Assembly (NCBI GenBank): GCA_963709765.1
Contig: CAVPXL010000013.1
Span: 191,456 to 255,455, forward strand
DNA length: 64,000 nt
Direction: 5' to 3'
From: Roseitranquillus sp963709765
GTDB taxonomy: Bacteria > Pseudomonadota > Alphaproteobacteria > Rhodobacterales > Rhodobacteraceae
The notes below the pieces were generated by a model that was given only the letters and a program-made list of their open reading frames with translations, was not told the origin of the DNA and searched no databases. Below are positions 8,787 to 17,444 of this stretch, in pieces (the first letter of the stretch is position 1; every line of letters starts with the position of its first letter). The translations under genes were made by a program, and so were the position numbers.

Positions 8787-10223
8787 TCATTGGCGGGATG
8801 CCTCCCCGAAGTCGGGATCGGTCGCCGTCTGCGCCGCCGGTGTGGAGCCGGCGGTTCGGATCGGGCCGGGCTCGGTGGTGATCCCGCGCTCGCCCGGCTC
8901 GGGGGGGCGGTTCATCAGCCTCGAAAGGTATACGATGCCGGTGCCGAACACGGTGAAGTAGATCACCACGAAGACGATGAGCGATGTGGCCACCGCGCTG
9001 GCCCCCACCGGGGATGCCGCATCTGCCGTGCGCAGCGCGCCATAGACGACCCAGGGTTGCCGTCCGACTTCCGTGGTGACCCACCCCGCGATGACCGCGA
9101 TAAGGCCAGCGGGAGTCATGACGAGGGCAGCCCGGTGCAGCCACACGTCGTCGTAGAGACGACCGCGGAACCGGCTGAAGAGGCTCCAGAGTCCTACGCC
9201 CGCCATGGCGAAGCCGAGACCCACCATGATCCGGAATGACCAGAAGACGATGATCACGGGAGGTTCCTCGTCGTCCGGAATCGTGTCCAGCCCGTCGAGC
9301 GGGGCGTCGAGGTCGTGCTTGAGGATCAGCGACGAGAGCTTCGGGATCTCGATCGACCAGCGCATCTCGCCCGCCCGTTGATCGGGGATGCCGAACAGGA
9401 TCAGGGGCGCGCCGTCAGGGTGGCTTTCGAAATGGCCTTCCATTGCCATCACCTTGGCCGGCTGGTGCTCCAGCGTGTTCAGTCCGTGCAGGTCGCCGAG
9501 GAAGATCTGCACCGGCGCGACGATCGCCGCCATCCACATGGCCATCGAGAACATCGTGCGCACACCGGAATTGCGGGCATGGCCACGCAGAAGATGCAGC
9601 GCTCCGATGCCGCCGATAATGAAGGCGGTCGTGAGGTAGGCGGCCGTCAGGGTGTGGGCCAGCCGGTAGGGAAAGGACGGGTTGAAGACGATCTGCCACC
9701 AATCCTCGGGAACGAACTGGCCGGCCTCGTTGATGGCGTAGCCGACGGGCGTCTGCATCCAGGAATTCACGCTCAGGATCCAGGTGGCGGAAATGGCCGT
9801 GCCGACCGCCACCATGAGGCAGGCGAGCATGTGCAGACCATCACCTACCCGGCCGCGGCCGAAGAGCATTATGCCGAGAAAGCCTGCCTCGAGGAAGAAC
9901 GCGGTCAGCACCTCGTAGGCCATCAGCGGCCCGATCACCGGCCCGGCGATGTCGGAGAATACCGACCAGTTGGTGCCGAACTGATACGACATCACGATGC
10001 CCGAAACGACGCCCATGGCGAAGGTGATGGCGAAGATCTTGAGCCAGTACTTGAAGAGCCGCAGATAGGCCTCGTCCCGCGTCCAGAGAAAAAGCCCGTT
10101 CACCACCGCCAGATAGCTCGCCAGCCCGATCGAGAACGACGGGAAGAGGAAATGGAAGGCGATGGTGAAGGCGAACTGGAACCGCGCCAGAAGTACCGCG
10201 TCGAAACCTGCGAACTCCGTCAT
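8787..10223 (-). CDS. cydA: Cytochrome bd-type (CioA) ubiquinol oxidase subunit I
   Basis: 478 residues. RFQFAFTIAFHFLFPSFSIG contains the haem-ligand histidine of helix 1, RLAHTLTAAYLTTAF the second conserved histidine, and GRQPWVVYG the invariant C-terminal motif. The quinol-binding loop is short, with no long Q-loop insertion, as in the CioA (cyanide-insensitive oxidase) branch. GAAAGGGACAGG precedes the ATG at 10223. It is a high-affinity terminal oxidase for quinol in the inner membrane, useful at low oxygen or under respiratory stress. It is the first gene of cydA-cydB-DUF2474. The 399 bases upstream must hold the promoter. Confidence 0.95.
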   Translation of the reverse strand: MTEFAGFDAVLLARFQFAFTIAFHFLFPSFSIGLASYLAVVNGLFLWTRDEAYLRLFKYWLKIFAITFAMGVVSGIVMSYQFGTNWSVFSDIAGPVIGPLMAYEVLTAFFLEAGFLGIMLFGRGRVGDGLHMLACLMVAVGTAISATWILSVNSWMQTPVGYAINEAGQFVPEDWWQIVFNPSFPYRLAHTLTAAYLTTAFIIGGIGALHLLRGHARNSGVRTMFSMAMWMAAIVAPVQIFLGDLHGLNTLEHQPAKVMAMEGHFESHPDGAPLILFGIPDQRAGEMRWSIEIPKLSSLILKHDLDAPLDGLDTIPDDEEPPVIIVFWSFRIMVGLGFAMAGVGLWSLFSRFRGRLYDDVWLHRAALVMTPAGLIAVIAGWVTTEVGRQPWVVYGALRTADAASPVGASAVATSLIVFVVIYFTVFGTGIVYLSRLMNRPPEPGERGITTEPGPIRTAGSTPAAQTATDPDFGEASRQ

Positions 10224-10622
10224 GTACCTGTCCCTTTCGGCAGCCTCGGACCAGAGGCTAGGGCGCAATCGCCATCCGGCGAGCGCGGCAGATCAGCCGG
10301 GTCAGTGGGCAGGACAATGTTCAGGGGATGCAAGCTCTTCTTCCGTCAGAAGCGATCCGGTTTCGACCATCGCGGCCCGGTCGCCGAAACCGCCGTTCGC
10401 CCATGTCAGCAGGCAGCGCGGTCAGAAGGGCTATCTCCCGCTGACTGGCAAGGGGCGCATCTGCCGGCCGCTGCGCGGAACCTCCGATGGTCCGCGATGC
10501 AGCGATTTGCCGCGCACTCCGCCAGATCCCGGATCGGGCGACTTGGGTGCGGCGGGCTCGGACTGGCAGTGCAGACCGGCCTCGGAGAGATTGCCCGTCG
10601 GATAAGGACGAATGCGGAAGGA
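10224..10622. other. 399-base non-coding stretch upstream of cydA
   Basis: I see no convincing gene. The minus strand holds a short open stretch (about 10302-10415) that reads like a protein C-terminus (WANGGFGDRAAMVETG, then TEEELASPEHCPAH and a stop) but has no start or upstream continuation, so it may be a gene remnant. The cydA promoter should lie in the first 100-200 bases. I found no clear FNR-type TTGAT-N4-ATCAA site. Confidence 0.4.
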
Positions 10623-10946
10623 TCAGGCCTCCGGCAGATTGCATGTTTCCTGGACGAGGGCGATCCTCGCGTCGATTTCCTCGGCGTATCGCCCCGAGAG
10701 AACCCGCTGCCGGTCCCCGACGTCGTTGCTGGCGACGCCCAAAGCCAGACCGCCGGGGGTGAGCGATGAGGCGAGAATCCGCGCCTTGCGCGCGTCGCCG
10801 GGCCGCGCGGCTTTCAGGGCCGCGATGGTTTCGACGGCGCGTGTGCAGTCGATGTCGCTTGCCATGAGTTGCCGTTCGTCGTCGGGGATGGCTGCGCAGC
10901 CGGCAACCAGAAGCAGTACGGCGGCGCTGGCGGAAAAGTCTCTCAT
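10623..10946 (-). CDS. Small predicted lipoprotein
   Basis: 107 residues with a lipoprotein signal: RDFSASAAVLLLVAGCAA, the lipobox cysteine being about residue 17. The mature part is helical and charged (ERQLMASDIDCTRAVETIAALKAA), with two more cysteines. I do not recognise a named family. Its ATG shares one base with the stop of the upstream esterase gene (TGATG), so the two are co-translated. It is probably anchored in a membrane; the function is unknown. Confidence 0.7.
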   Translation of the reverse strand: MRDFSASAAVLLLVAGCAAIPDDERQLMASDIDCTRAVETIAALKAARPGDARKARILASSLTPGGLALGVASNDVGDRQRVLSGRYAEEIDARIALVQETCNLPEA

Positions 10947-12052
10947 CAGGAATTTGCCGCGCCCGTGGCCGCGTTGCGCCTTCTCCGCGGTGTCAGGACA
11001 AGCACCACAAGCCCCCCCGCCAGCAGCGCCAGTCCGGCGGGCAGCGGCACCGAGGACGGCTGGGGCGGGGCGGCCAGGAATATCGCCGAAGCCGGCAAGC
11101 TTGCCGGACTCAGGAAGCTCCCCGTTCCCGCGGGATCGCTCAGGATCGTGTCTCGGACGAGGTCGGCGATGGCGGCATGGGCCGTCGCATTGGGATGAAC
11201 TTCATCCATGAAGAGCCGGGTTCGTGCGGTGCTGCTGCGGCAGCGCCGGCGCTGGTCATAGGCGGACGCGGCAGAGCTGGAGGGGAACACGCACGGCAGG
11301 ATGGCGTCCTGAAGGCCGAAGGATTGGGGGGAGGCGAGGGCTTGCTCGAACAGCGAGAACACATCGACATCGATAACGTTGAGGCCCAGCACTTCGAGCA
11401 GGTCGATGTTTTGCGCCAGTTTCGAGTTGAAGGCGGTGCTTGCGGCTCCGGCCTCGTCCTGCAGGCCGGTTTCGAAAAGGTTGTAGCGCGGGATGCTTTC
11501 GAGACCCGGCAGGTTGAACATCAGGAAGTCGTCCGCGAGCCCGGCTGCCGACATGGCGAGGGCGCCCTTGGCCAGATTGTCCGCCGCATTGATCGCGGCC
11601 TGGATCACATCGCCGCCGCCGGACAGCGCGTCGAAGATGTCGTTGCCTCCGAACCACATCGAAACCAGAGGGTTGTCGCCGCGCTCGGAGGCCGAGGTTC
11701 GCCCCCCGAACTGGGCGATCTGGTCCGGCAGGTCGGCGAGGAAGAAGTTGTCGTCCGTGGTTTCGCCGCCGCTCATCGCGAAATTGTCGGCGTCGTGGCC
11801 GGCGTTGCGGAATTCCCGCTGGATCGGTTCGTTCCAGACCTCGCCGTTGGTGAAAGTGCCGCCGCCGAAGAAGCTGCCGGAATAGGGTTTGCCGCCCGTC
11901 GTGACATACCAGGCGGGGCCGAAAAGGTTGCCGTCGTCGCTGAGGCTGTCGCCGAGGACGTAGAAGCTGGAAAAGGCGTCGGTGATGCTTGCCGCCGAAA
12001 CCGGGCCGATGAGACCGGTGGCGGCAATTGCCGCGAACAGAATGCGTCTCAT
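10946..12052 (-). CDS. Secreted SGNH/GDSL esterase with VPLPA-CTERM sorting tail
   Basis: 368 residues. The signal peptide ends near GPVSAA. Block I is FYVLGDSLSDDGN (catalytic Ser), block III WFGGNDIFDAL, and block V MDEVHPNATAH (catalytic Asp-His). The last 35 residues are SSVPLPAGLALLAGGLVVLV plus an Arg-rich end, a PEP-CTERM-like signal of the VPLPA type processed by exosortase XrtD in related bacteria. It is therefore probably a surface-sorted lipase or esterase. GGGAGG precedes the start. The exosortase itself is not in this window. Confidence 0.88.
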   Translation of the reverse strand: MRRILFAAIAATGLIGPVSAASITDAFSSFYVLGDSLSDDGNLFGPAWYVTTGGKPYSGSFFGGGTFTNGEVWNEPIQREFRNAGHDADNFAMSGGETTDDNFFLADLPDQIAQFGGRTSASERGDNPLVSMWFGGNDIFDALSGGGDVIQAAINAADNLAKGALAMSAAGLADDFLMFNLPGLESIPRYNLFETGLQDEAGAASTAFNSKLAQNIDLLEVLGLNVIDVDVFSLFEQALASPQSFGLQDAILPCVFPSSSAASAYDQRRRCRSSTARTRLFMDEVHPNATAHAAIADLVRDTILSDPAGTGSFLSPASLPASAIFLAAPPQPSSVPLPAGLALLAGGLVVLVLTPRRRRNAATGAANS

Positions 12053-12131
12053 CGAAATCCTCCCTGACGGACCGCCTGGCTGTCGTAGCGTAAGCGGTCA
12101 GCCCGCGGGCTGGCAAGGTCGGGCGAGCACG

Positions 12132-12168
12132 TCAAAAGGAAAACGCCCGCCGGTTGGACCGGCGGGCG
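12132..12168 (-). terminator. Intrinsic terminator after pnp
   Basis: An 11-base perfect stem (CGCCCGCCGGT / ACCGGCGGGCG, 12144-12168) with a three-base loop, followed in the minus-strand transcript by TTTTCCTTTT. It lies 25 bases past the pnp stop codon. Confidence 0.9.
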
Positions 12169-12192
12169 CAGGATCTTCGGTTCGAGGCGGCG

Positions 12193-14323
12193 TTATTCGG
12201 CCGGCTCGTCCTTCTTGGCTTCCTCGCCGGTTTCCTGATCGACGACTTTCATCGACAGGCGCACCTTGCCGCGGTCGTCGAAGCCCAGCAGCTTGACCCA
12301 GACCTCCTGACCTTCCTTGAGAACGTCGGAGGGGTGGTTCAGACGCTTGTTCTCGATCTGGCTGACATGCACGAGGCCGTCCCGCTTGCCGAAGAAGTTC
12401 ACGAAGGCGCCGAAATCGACGATCTTCACGACCTTGCCCTTGTAGACCTTGCCCTCCTCGGGCTCCGCCACGATCGAGTAGATCATGTCGTAGGCTTTCT
12501 GGATGGCCTCGCCGTTCGGGGACGCGATCTTGATCACGCCATCGTCGTTGATGTCGACCTTGGCGCCGGACATCTCGACGATCTCGCGGATGACCTTCCC
12601 GCCCGAGCCGATCACTTCGCGGATCTTGTCGGTGGGGATGTTCATCGTCTCGATGCGCGGCGCGTGGACCGAGAAGTCGCCCGCCTCGGTCAGCGCCTTG
12701 CTCATCTCGCTCAGGATGTGCATCCGGCCGTCCTTGGCCTGCGCCAGGGCCTGCTCCATGATCTGAGGCGTGATGCCCGCGACCTTGATGTCCATCTGCA
12801 GCGAGGTGATGCCGTTTTCGGTGCCCGCGACCTTGAAGTCCATGTCGCCAAGGTGATCCTCGTCGCCGAGGATGTCGGTCAGCACCGCCCACTCGTCGCC
12901 TTCAAGGATCAGACCCATCGCGACGCCCGCCACCGGCGATTTCAGCGGAACACCCGCATCCATCATCGACAGCGACGCGCCGCAGACCGTGGCCATGGAG
13001 GACGAGCCGTTCGAACTCGGTGATCTCGGACACCAGGCGGATCGTGTAGGGGAAGTCGGTCGCCGGCGGCAGAACCGCCTGCAGCGCGCGCCAGGCAAGC
13101 TTGCCGTGGCCGATCTCGCGGCGTCCCGGGGGACCGACGCGGCCCGCTTCACCGACCGAATACGGCGGGAAATTGTAGTGCAGCAGGAAGTTCGAGCGGA
13201 AATTGCCGTGCAGCGCGTCGATGATCTGCTCGTCCTCGCCGGTGCCCAGCGTGGTGACGACCAGCGCCTGCGTCTCGCCGCGCGTGAACAGGCCCGAGCC
13301 GTGGGTCCGGGGCAGGATGCTGACCTCGCTCTCGATCGGGCGGACCGTGCTGCGGTCGCGCCCGTCGATCCGGGCTCCGCCCGAGATGATCCCGCCACGC
13401 AGGATAGAGCTTTCCAGCTTCTTGAAGGCCGAGCCGAGGTTCGGGTCGGTGGCCTCTTCTTCAGAGAGCTGGTCGATGACGGACGTGCGGGCGGCCGCGA
13501 TGGCGCCGGTGCGCTCCTGCTTGTCGCGGATCGCGAAGGCGGCGCGCATCTGCTCCTCGCCGAGCGACTTCACCCGGTCGTAGAGCGCCGAATAGTCGGC
13601 CGGCTGGAAGTCGAACGGCTCCTTCGCCGCGGCTTCGGCCAGGTCGATGATCAGATCGCAGACCGGCTGGATCTGCTCGTGACCGAACTTCACCGCGCCC
13701 AGCATCTCGGCCTCGGAGAGCTCGTAGGCCTCCGATTCGACCATCATCACCGCGTCCTTGGTGCCGGCGACGATCAGGTCGAGCCTCTGCTCGGGGTTCG
13801 AGCGCAGACCCTGCATGTCCTCGACATCGGGGTTCAGCACGTATTCGCCATTGGCAAAGCCGACACGGCAGCCCGCGATCGGGCCCATGAATGGCACGCC
13901 CGAAATCGTCAGCGCGGCGCTGGCGGCGATCATCGCCACGATGTCGGGGTCGTTGACCAGATCATGGCTCAGCACCGTGCACATCACCAGGACTTCGTTC
14001 TTGAAGCCGGAGACGAAGAGCGGCCGGACGGGGCGGTCGATCAGGCGCGCAGTCAGCGTCTCCTTCTCGGTGGGACGCGCCTCGCGCTTGAAGAAGCCGC
14101 CCGGCACCTTGCCGGCGGCATAGTATTTTTCCTGGTAGTGGACGGTGAGGGGAAAGAAGTCCTGCCCCTCCTTCGCCTTCTTGGCGAAGGTCACGTTGGC
14201 CATGACGCGCGTCTCGCCGAGCGTGGCGATGACCGAACCGTCGGCCTGGCGGGCGACCTTGCCCGTCTCGAGTGTGAGGGTCTCGTCCCCCCACTGGATG
14301 GATTTCGTCGTAACGTTGAACAT
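12193..14323 (-). CDS. pnp: Polyribonucleotide nucleotidyltransferase (single-base frameshift as read)
   Basis: The phosphorolytic 3'-5' exoribonuclease of the RNA degradosome. Two RNase PH-like domains (KEGQDFFPLTVHYQEKYYA; SEVSILPRTHGSGLFTRGET) are followed by a KH domain (REVIGSGGKVIREIVEMSGA) and an S1 domain (YKGKVVKIVDFGAFVNFFGK). The reading frame changes between VSEITE and NGSSSMATVCGASLSMMDAG at about 13013-13022. Removing one T restores the invariant SNGSSSMA and a 709-residue protein. AGGATACGAC precedes the ATG. It follows rpsO in the conserved rpsO-pnp order. An essential-type gene with a single clean shift points to a sequence error. Confidence 0.93.
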
Positions 14324-14448
14324 GTCGTATCCTGTTCTGGCCATTCGGGGCCCATCCCCTTCCGGCCGTTTGCGTACGGGCCGTATCGCCCGTGGCCCCA
14401 TCTGGTCCTGCCTCGCGACCCTGGGCCCGGGAGTGCGAGGTGCGGATG

Positions 14449-14474
14449 CAAAGACGCGCCCCGGAGGGCGCGGC
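14449..14474 (-). terminator. Probable terminator or processing hairpin between rpsO and pnp
   Basis: CGCGCCC (14455-14461) pairs with GGGCGCG (14466-14472), followed in the minus-strand transcript by GTCTTTGC, ten bases after the rpsO stop. The T-run is weak, so read-through or RNase III processing into pnp is likely, as in other rpsO-pnp operons. Confidence 0.6.
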
Positions 14475-14484
14475 TTTCAAGGTG

Positions 14485-14754
14485 TCAGCGGCGGAGGCCG
14501 AGGCGTTTGATCAGATCCTGATAGCGGCTCTCGTCCTTGCGCTTGACGTAGTCGAGCAGCTTGCGGCGCTGCGCGACCATCATCAGCAACCCACGTCGGG
14601 AATGGTTGTCCTTCTTGTGGGTCTTGAAGTGTTCGGTCAAAGTCGCAATGCGGCTCGAAAGCACGGCCACCTGAACCTCGGGCGAACCTGTGTCGCCGGG
14701 TTTGGTGCCGTATTCCGTCATCAGCCGCTGCTTCTCTTCGGCAGTAATCGACAT
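14485..14754 (-). CDS. rpsO: 30S ribosomal protein S15
   Basis: 89 residues, family length. Signatures are GDTGSPEVQVAVLSSRI, HFKTHKKDNHSRRGLL and RKLLDYVKRKDESRY. It binds 16S rRNA in the central domain of the small subunit. AAGGAG lies six bases before the ATG at 14754. It is upstream of pnp on the same strand in the classical order. Confidence 0.98.
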   Translation of the reverse strand: MSITAEEKQRLMTEYGTKPGDTGSPEVQVAVLSSRIATLTEHFKTHKKDNHSRRGLLMMVAQRRKLLDYVKRKDESRYQDLIKRLGLRR

Positions 14755-14883
14755 CGGGGTCTCCTTTTTCTGGAATTCAATATCCGGGCGCCGGCCGGGA
14801 TGTCGTCCAGCACGGGTCCGTGGAGAGGTCCGCCTGCTTGGGGCGGATGGGGGCCTATAGAGGAAAAGGTCTGCCAAGGAAAG

Positions 14884-14920
14884 CCCGGTTTCGCCGAGCC
14901 TTCAGAGAAGGCGAAGCGGG
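14884..14920 (-). terminator. Probable terminator upstream of rpsO
   Basis: In the minus-strand transcript a CCCGCTTCGCC arm pairs with GGCGAAACCGGG (one bulge), enclosing a second small stem CCTTC/GAAGG. CTTTCCTT follows. It would insulate rpsO from the LuxR/VPLPA region. Confidence 0.5.
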
Positions 14921-14963
14921 TGCCGGTGCCGACGCGCGCTTGCAACGGGTTGGTCCGCGAGTC

Positions 14964-15317
14964 TCAGCTCCTCTTGCGACGGGCGGCGAAGCCCAGCAAT
15001 CCAAGCGCGGCCAGCCCGAGCGGCAACGCCGCCGGCAGCGGTATCGGTGCGAGCGTCACGACCCGGATTCAGTCTCCGGGCTCGACCACGGTCACCGTGG
15101 CGGTGATGCTGTTGCCGGCCACGAGGTAGCCGTCGATCGATCCGGGTTCCAGGCCGCGAAGCGGGAAGGGCGCAGCCGGCCCCGAGCCAACGAAGGGCAC
15201 CGTGCAATTGGTGCCGGGGGCGCCAAGCTCGAATGTGCTGGCGGGCTCCAGGTTCCTGCCGTTGTCCGATATCGCGGGCGGGAAGACTGGCTGTGTGGAC
15301 CCGCTCCGTCCGTCGGC
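14964..15317 (-). pseudogene. Decayed VPLPA-CTERM protein gene
   Basis: Reading the minus strand from just after the LuxR-type gene stop, one frame gives 80-odd residues of a secreted-protein-like sequence (NCTVPFVGSGPAAPFPLRG ... NSITATVTVVEPGD), then an in-frame TGA, then RVVTLAPIPLPAALPLGLAA and a basic end (ARRKRS). That is a complete VPLPA-type sorting tail. There is no ATG, GTG or TTG start and no signal peptide, because the open frame begins at the preceding gene's stop. The internal TGA sits in the loop of a CCCGGA/TCCGGG hairpin (15062-15080). I read it as a 5'-truncated, nonsense-mutated remnant of a surface protein gene. Confidence 0.6.
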
Positions 15318-15884
15318 TCAGTTCAGGGCCGACGCCTGCATCACCCGTCCATGGAAGGCCCGAGCTTCCGCATCGACCTTCCGCAGGAGCCGGATCCGGT
15401 CTTCGGCGCGCCGCGGGACGTCGATGCCGTAGAACGCCATTCCCGCGTTGCGACCGAACGCACCCGGCAGCGGCACACCCACGGTCGGGGCCGCGATCCC
15501 GATACGCCCGCCGCCGTCGACGAAGATCTCCTGAAAGACATCCGTTCTGGCGATGTCGTTGAAGAAGACGGGCTGCACCGCGCGCACGATCGAACGCGGC
15601 ACCGGATCACGCCGCTGGTAGCCGCGATCGACGTAATTGTCGAGAAACCCGCGAGGCAACGTCGTCCAGAACGGCAGGACGAGTTCCTGTTCGTCGGCGT
15701 AGCCGTAGCCCAGATGCTGCGCTCCGACGCGCCGCGCCAGCGCCTTCAGCTCGTTGAGCATCGCCCCGCTGTGAAACCCGGCATGGAGCACCCGGCGGAT
15801 CGGCATGGGCACGATGTCCTTCCGCGGTATGAGCAGTTCGACATTCTGCTGCGCGAGATACGCCCTGCTCTCCTCCAACGTCAT
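15318..15884 (-). CDS. LuxR-type autoinducer-binding domain protein lacking the HTH domain
   Basis: 188 residues that match only the ligand-binding half of LuxR-family regulators: LGYGYADEQELVLPFWTTLP, FLDNYVDRGYQRRDPVPRS and GVGVPLPG-like strands. The conserved Tyr and the Asp-Pro pair that frame the acyl-homoserine-lactone pocket are present (DNY...RRDP). Two tryptophans of the TraR pocket appear as Phe. A normal LuxR protein continues with a 60-residue HTH domain. Here the frame stops at ASALN, and the downstream DNA encodes an unrelated remnant. It could be a ligand sink, a dominant-negative partner or a degenerate regulator. No luxI gene is in the window. Confidence 0.75.
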   Translation of the reverse strand: MTLEESRAYLAQQNVELLIPRKDIVPMPIRRVLHAGFHSGAMLNELKALARRVGAQHLGYGYADEQELVLPFWTTLPRGFLDNYVDRGYQRRDPVPRSIVRAVQPVFFNDIARTDVFQEIFVDGGGRIGIAAPTVGVPLPGAFGRNAGMAFYGIDVPRRAEDRIRLLRKVDAEARAFHGRVMQASALN

Positions 15885-15920
15885 CTTCTCGATTCCCGTA
15901 CATGCAGCAGACGCTATATC

Positions 15921-16817
15921 TCAATCGGACCGAGGTGAGAAGAACGGAAGGAACGTTTCAAGAACTGCAGTCGGGTTTTCTTCCGGCACGAAATGGCCAC
16001 TGTCGCATTCGGCGGTCGCCACATCCTCGGCCCAGGCGCGCCAGAGTGCGCCGGGCTTGCCCGTCCGCGCCGGAAAGCCGCGCCGGGCGTAAAGGAACAT
16101 GAGCGGGGCGGCGATGCGGTGTCCGATGCGGCGGTCGGCCTCGTCTGCGTCGCGGTCGAACGTGGCTCCGGCCCGGTAATCGGCGCACATGGCGGCGATC
16201 CGCGCCGGGTCGCGGGCCTGCCTGCGGTAGCTTTCGAGCGCATCGCCGGGGAATGTCGCGAGGCTTTCGGTCCCGGTCCAGGTGGCCAGCGTCCAGTCGA
16301 TGTAGGCGACGGGATCTGCGCCGATCATGCGTTCTGGCAGGGGCGCGGGCTGGGCGAGAAACGTCCAGTGGTAGGCCGCCAGCGCGAGATCCGCGTTCCA
16401 GGCCGCCCAGAAATCGCCGGTGGGCACGATCTCGATGATCCCGAGCCGGTCGACCCGGTCGGGATGGTCGAGGGCCATGCGATAGGTCACGCGCGCGCCC
16501 CGGTCGTGTCCCAGCACATTCGCCTTTTCCAACCCGAGCCGATCCAGGAGGCCGACAATGTCCCGCGCCATCCGTCGCTTGGAATAGACCCGGTGCTCGG
16601 CGTCGTCCGCCGGCGCGTCGCTCTCGCCGTAGCCGCGCAGATCCGGCACGATCACGTCGAAATGCCTGGCCAGCGCCGGCGCCACCCCCGCCCAGCAGGC
16701 GTGATTCTGGGGAAAGCCGTGCAGCAGGACGAGCGGTGCCCCGCGGCCTGCGCGATGCACCGATAGGCGCACCTCGCCCGTATCCACGAAGTCTTGCGTA
16801 AATCCCTCGATCGCCAT
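15921..16817 (-). CDS. Alpha/beta hydrolase of the fluoroacetate dehalogenase type
   Basis: 298 residues. HGFPQNHACW forms the oxyanion hole. The nucleophile elbow is GHDRGAR, with Asp105 where serine hydrolases have Ser. Arg106 and Arg109 match the carboxylate-binding arginines of fluoroacetate dehalogenase, and His150-Trp151 match its halide pocket, at a constant spacing of five residues from the reference numbering. The acid residue is Glu129 instead of Asp, and the base is the His of CDSGHF. The alternative is an epoxide hydrolase, but the HW pair argues against it. GGAGG precedes the ATG at 16817. It is cytoplasmic, with no signal peptide. Confidence 0.8.
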   Translation of the reverse strand: MAIEGFTQDFVDTGEVRLSVHRAGRGAPLVLLHGFPQNHACWAGVAPALARHFDVIVPDLRGYGESDAPADDAEHRVYSKRRMARDIVGLLDRLGLEKANVLGHDRGARVTYRMALDHPDRVDRLGIIEIVPTGDFWAAWNADLALAAYHWTFLAQPAPLPERMIGADPVAYIDWTLATWTGTESLATFPGDALESYRRQARDPARIAAMCADYRAGATFDRDADEADRRIGHRIAAPLMFLYARRGFPARTGKPGALWRAWAEDVATAECDSGHFVPEENPTAVLETFLPFFSPRSD

Positions 16818-16916
16818 CCCATGCTCCTCCACCACCTGCGGTCAGCGTTACGCGGCGCAGGGCGCTCGTACCAGAGCCGTGCGCAAGGTCGGGCCAAGGC
16901 ATTGGGTGGGTCGCGT

Positions 16917-17444
16917 TCAGCCTGTCGCAGGGTCCGGGTTCGACCAGATCGTCGGGCGCGTGGCATAGGCGATGTAGAGCGGGTGGCGTGGATGCCCGTC
17001 CTTCGTGAGCCCGAGATGGTGGAGAGCGCCGCCCGACTCGCGCAACAGCCGTTCGACGGCCGCGCCGCGGTTCAGGTGCGCGCCATGGCTGCCCCAGGCG
17101 CAGATGATGTCGTCAGCCCAGCGGCACCCGGCGGCGATGGCCGCGTCGTTGCCGTCGCCGACGGGATCCGCAGCGGCGCGCATCTTCCTCGGGTCCGTGT
17201 CGCGCCACGCGAAGATGTTGCAGACGCGAAACCCGCCATAGCCCAGCGCCCTCGCCCGGCGCTCGCAGCGCTCGACGCTGGGGTCGTTCTGCACCTCGGT
17301 CGCCGTCGAGGGGTTGAGCATGACGAAGAGAACGCGCCGCCCCTGCGGGTCCCAGATCCGCGTCAGCTCGAAACGGTAGTGTTCGCAGTCTGAATAGATC
17401 GCCTCGCTCTCGGCATCGTCCTTCAGGTGGCGGCGGACGATCAT
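16917..17444 (-). CDS. DUF1643 family protein
   Basis: 175 residues. The family core is clear: RVLFVMLNPSTATEVQNDP, CERRARALGYGGFRVCNIFA, RDTDPRKM and CAWGSHG. Function is not established for this family. The protein is soluble with no signal peptide. Its ATG overlaps the truB stop by ATGA, so it is coupled to pseudouridine synthase expression, which is suggestive but not evidence of an RNA role. Confidence 0.85.
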   Translation of the reverse strand: MIVRRHLKDDAESEAIYSDCEHYRFELTRIWDPQGRRVLFVMLNPSTATEVQNDPSVERCERRARALGYGGFRVCNIFAWRDTDPRKMRAAADPVGDGNDAAIAAGCRWADDIICAWGSHGAHLNRGAAVERLLRESGGALHHLGLTKDGHPRHPLYIAYATRPTIWSNPDPATG

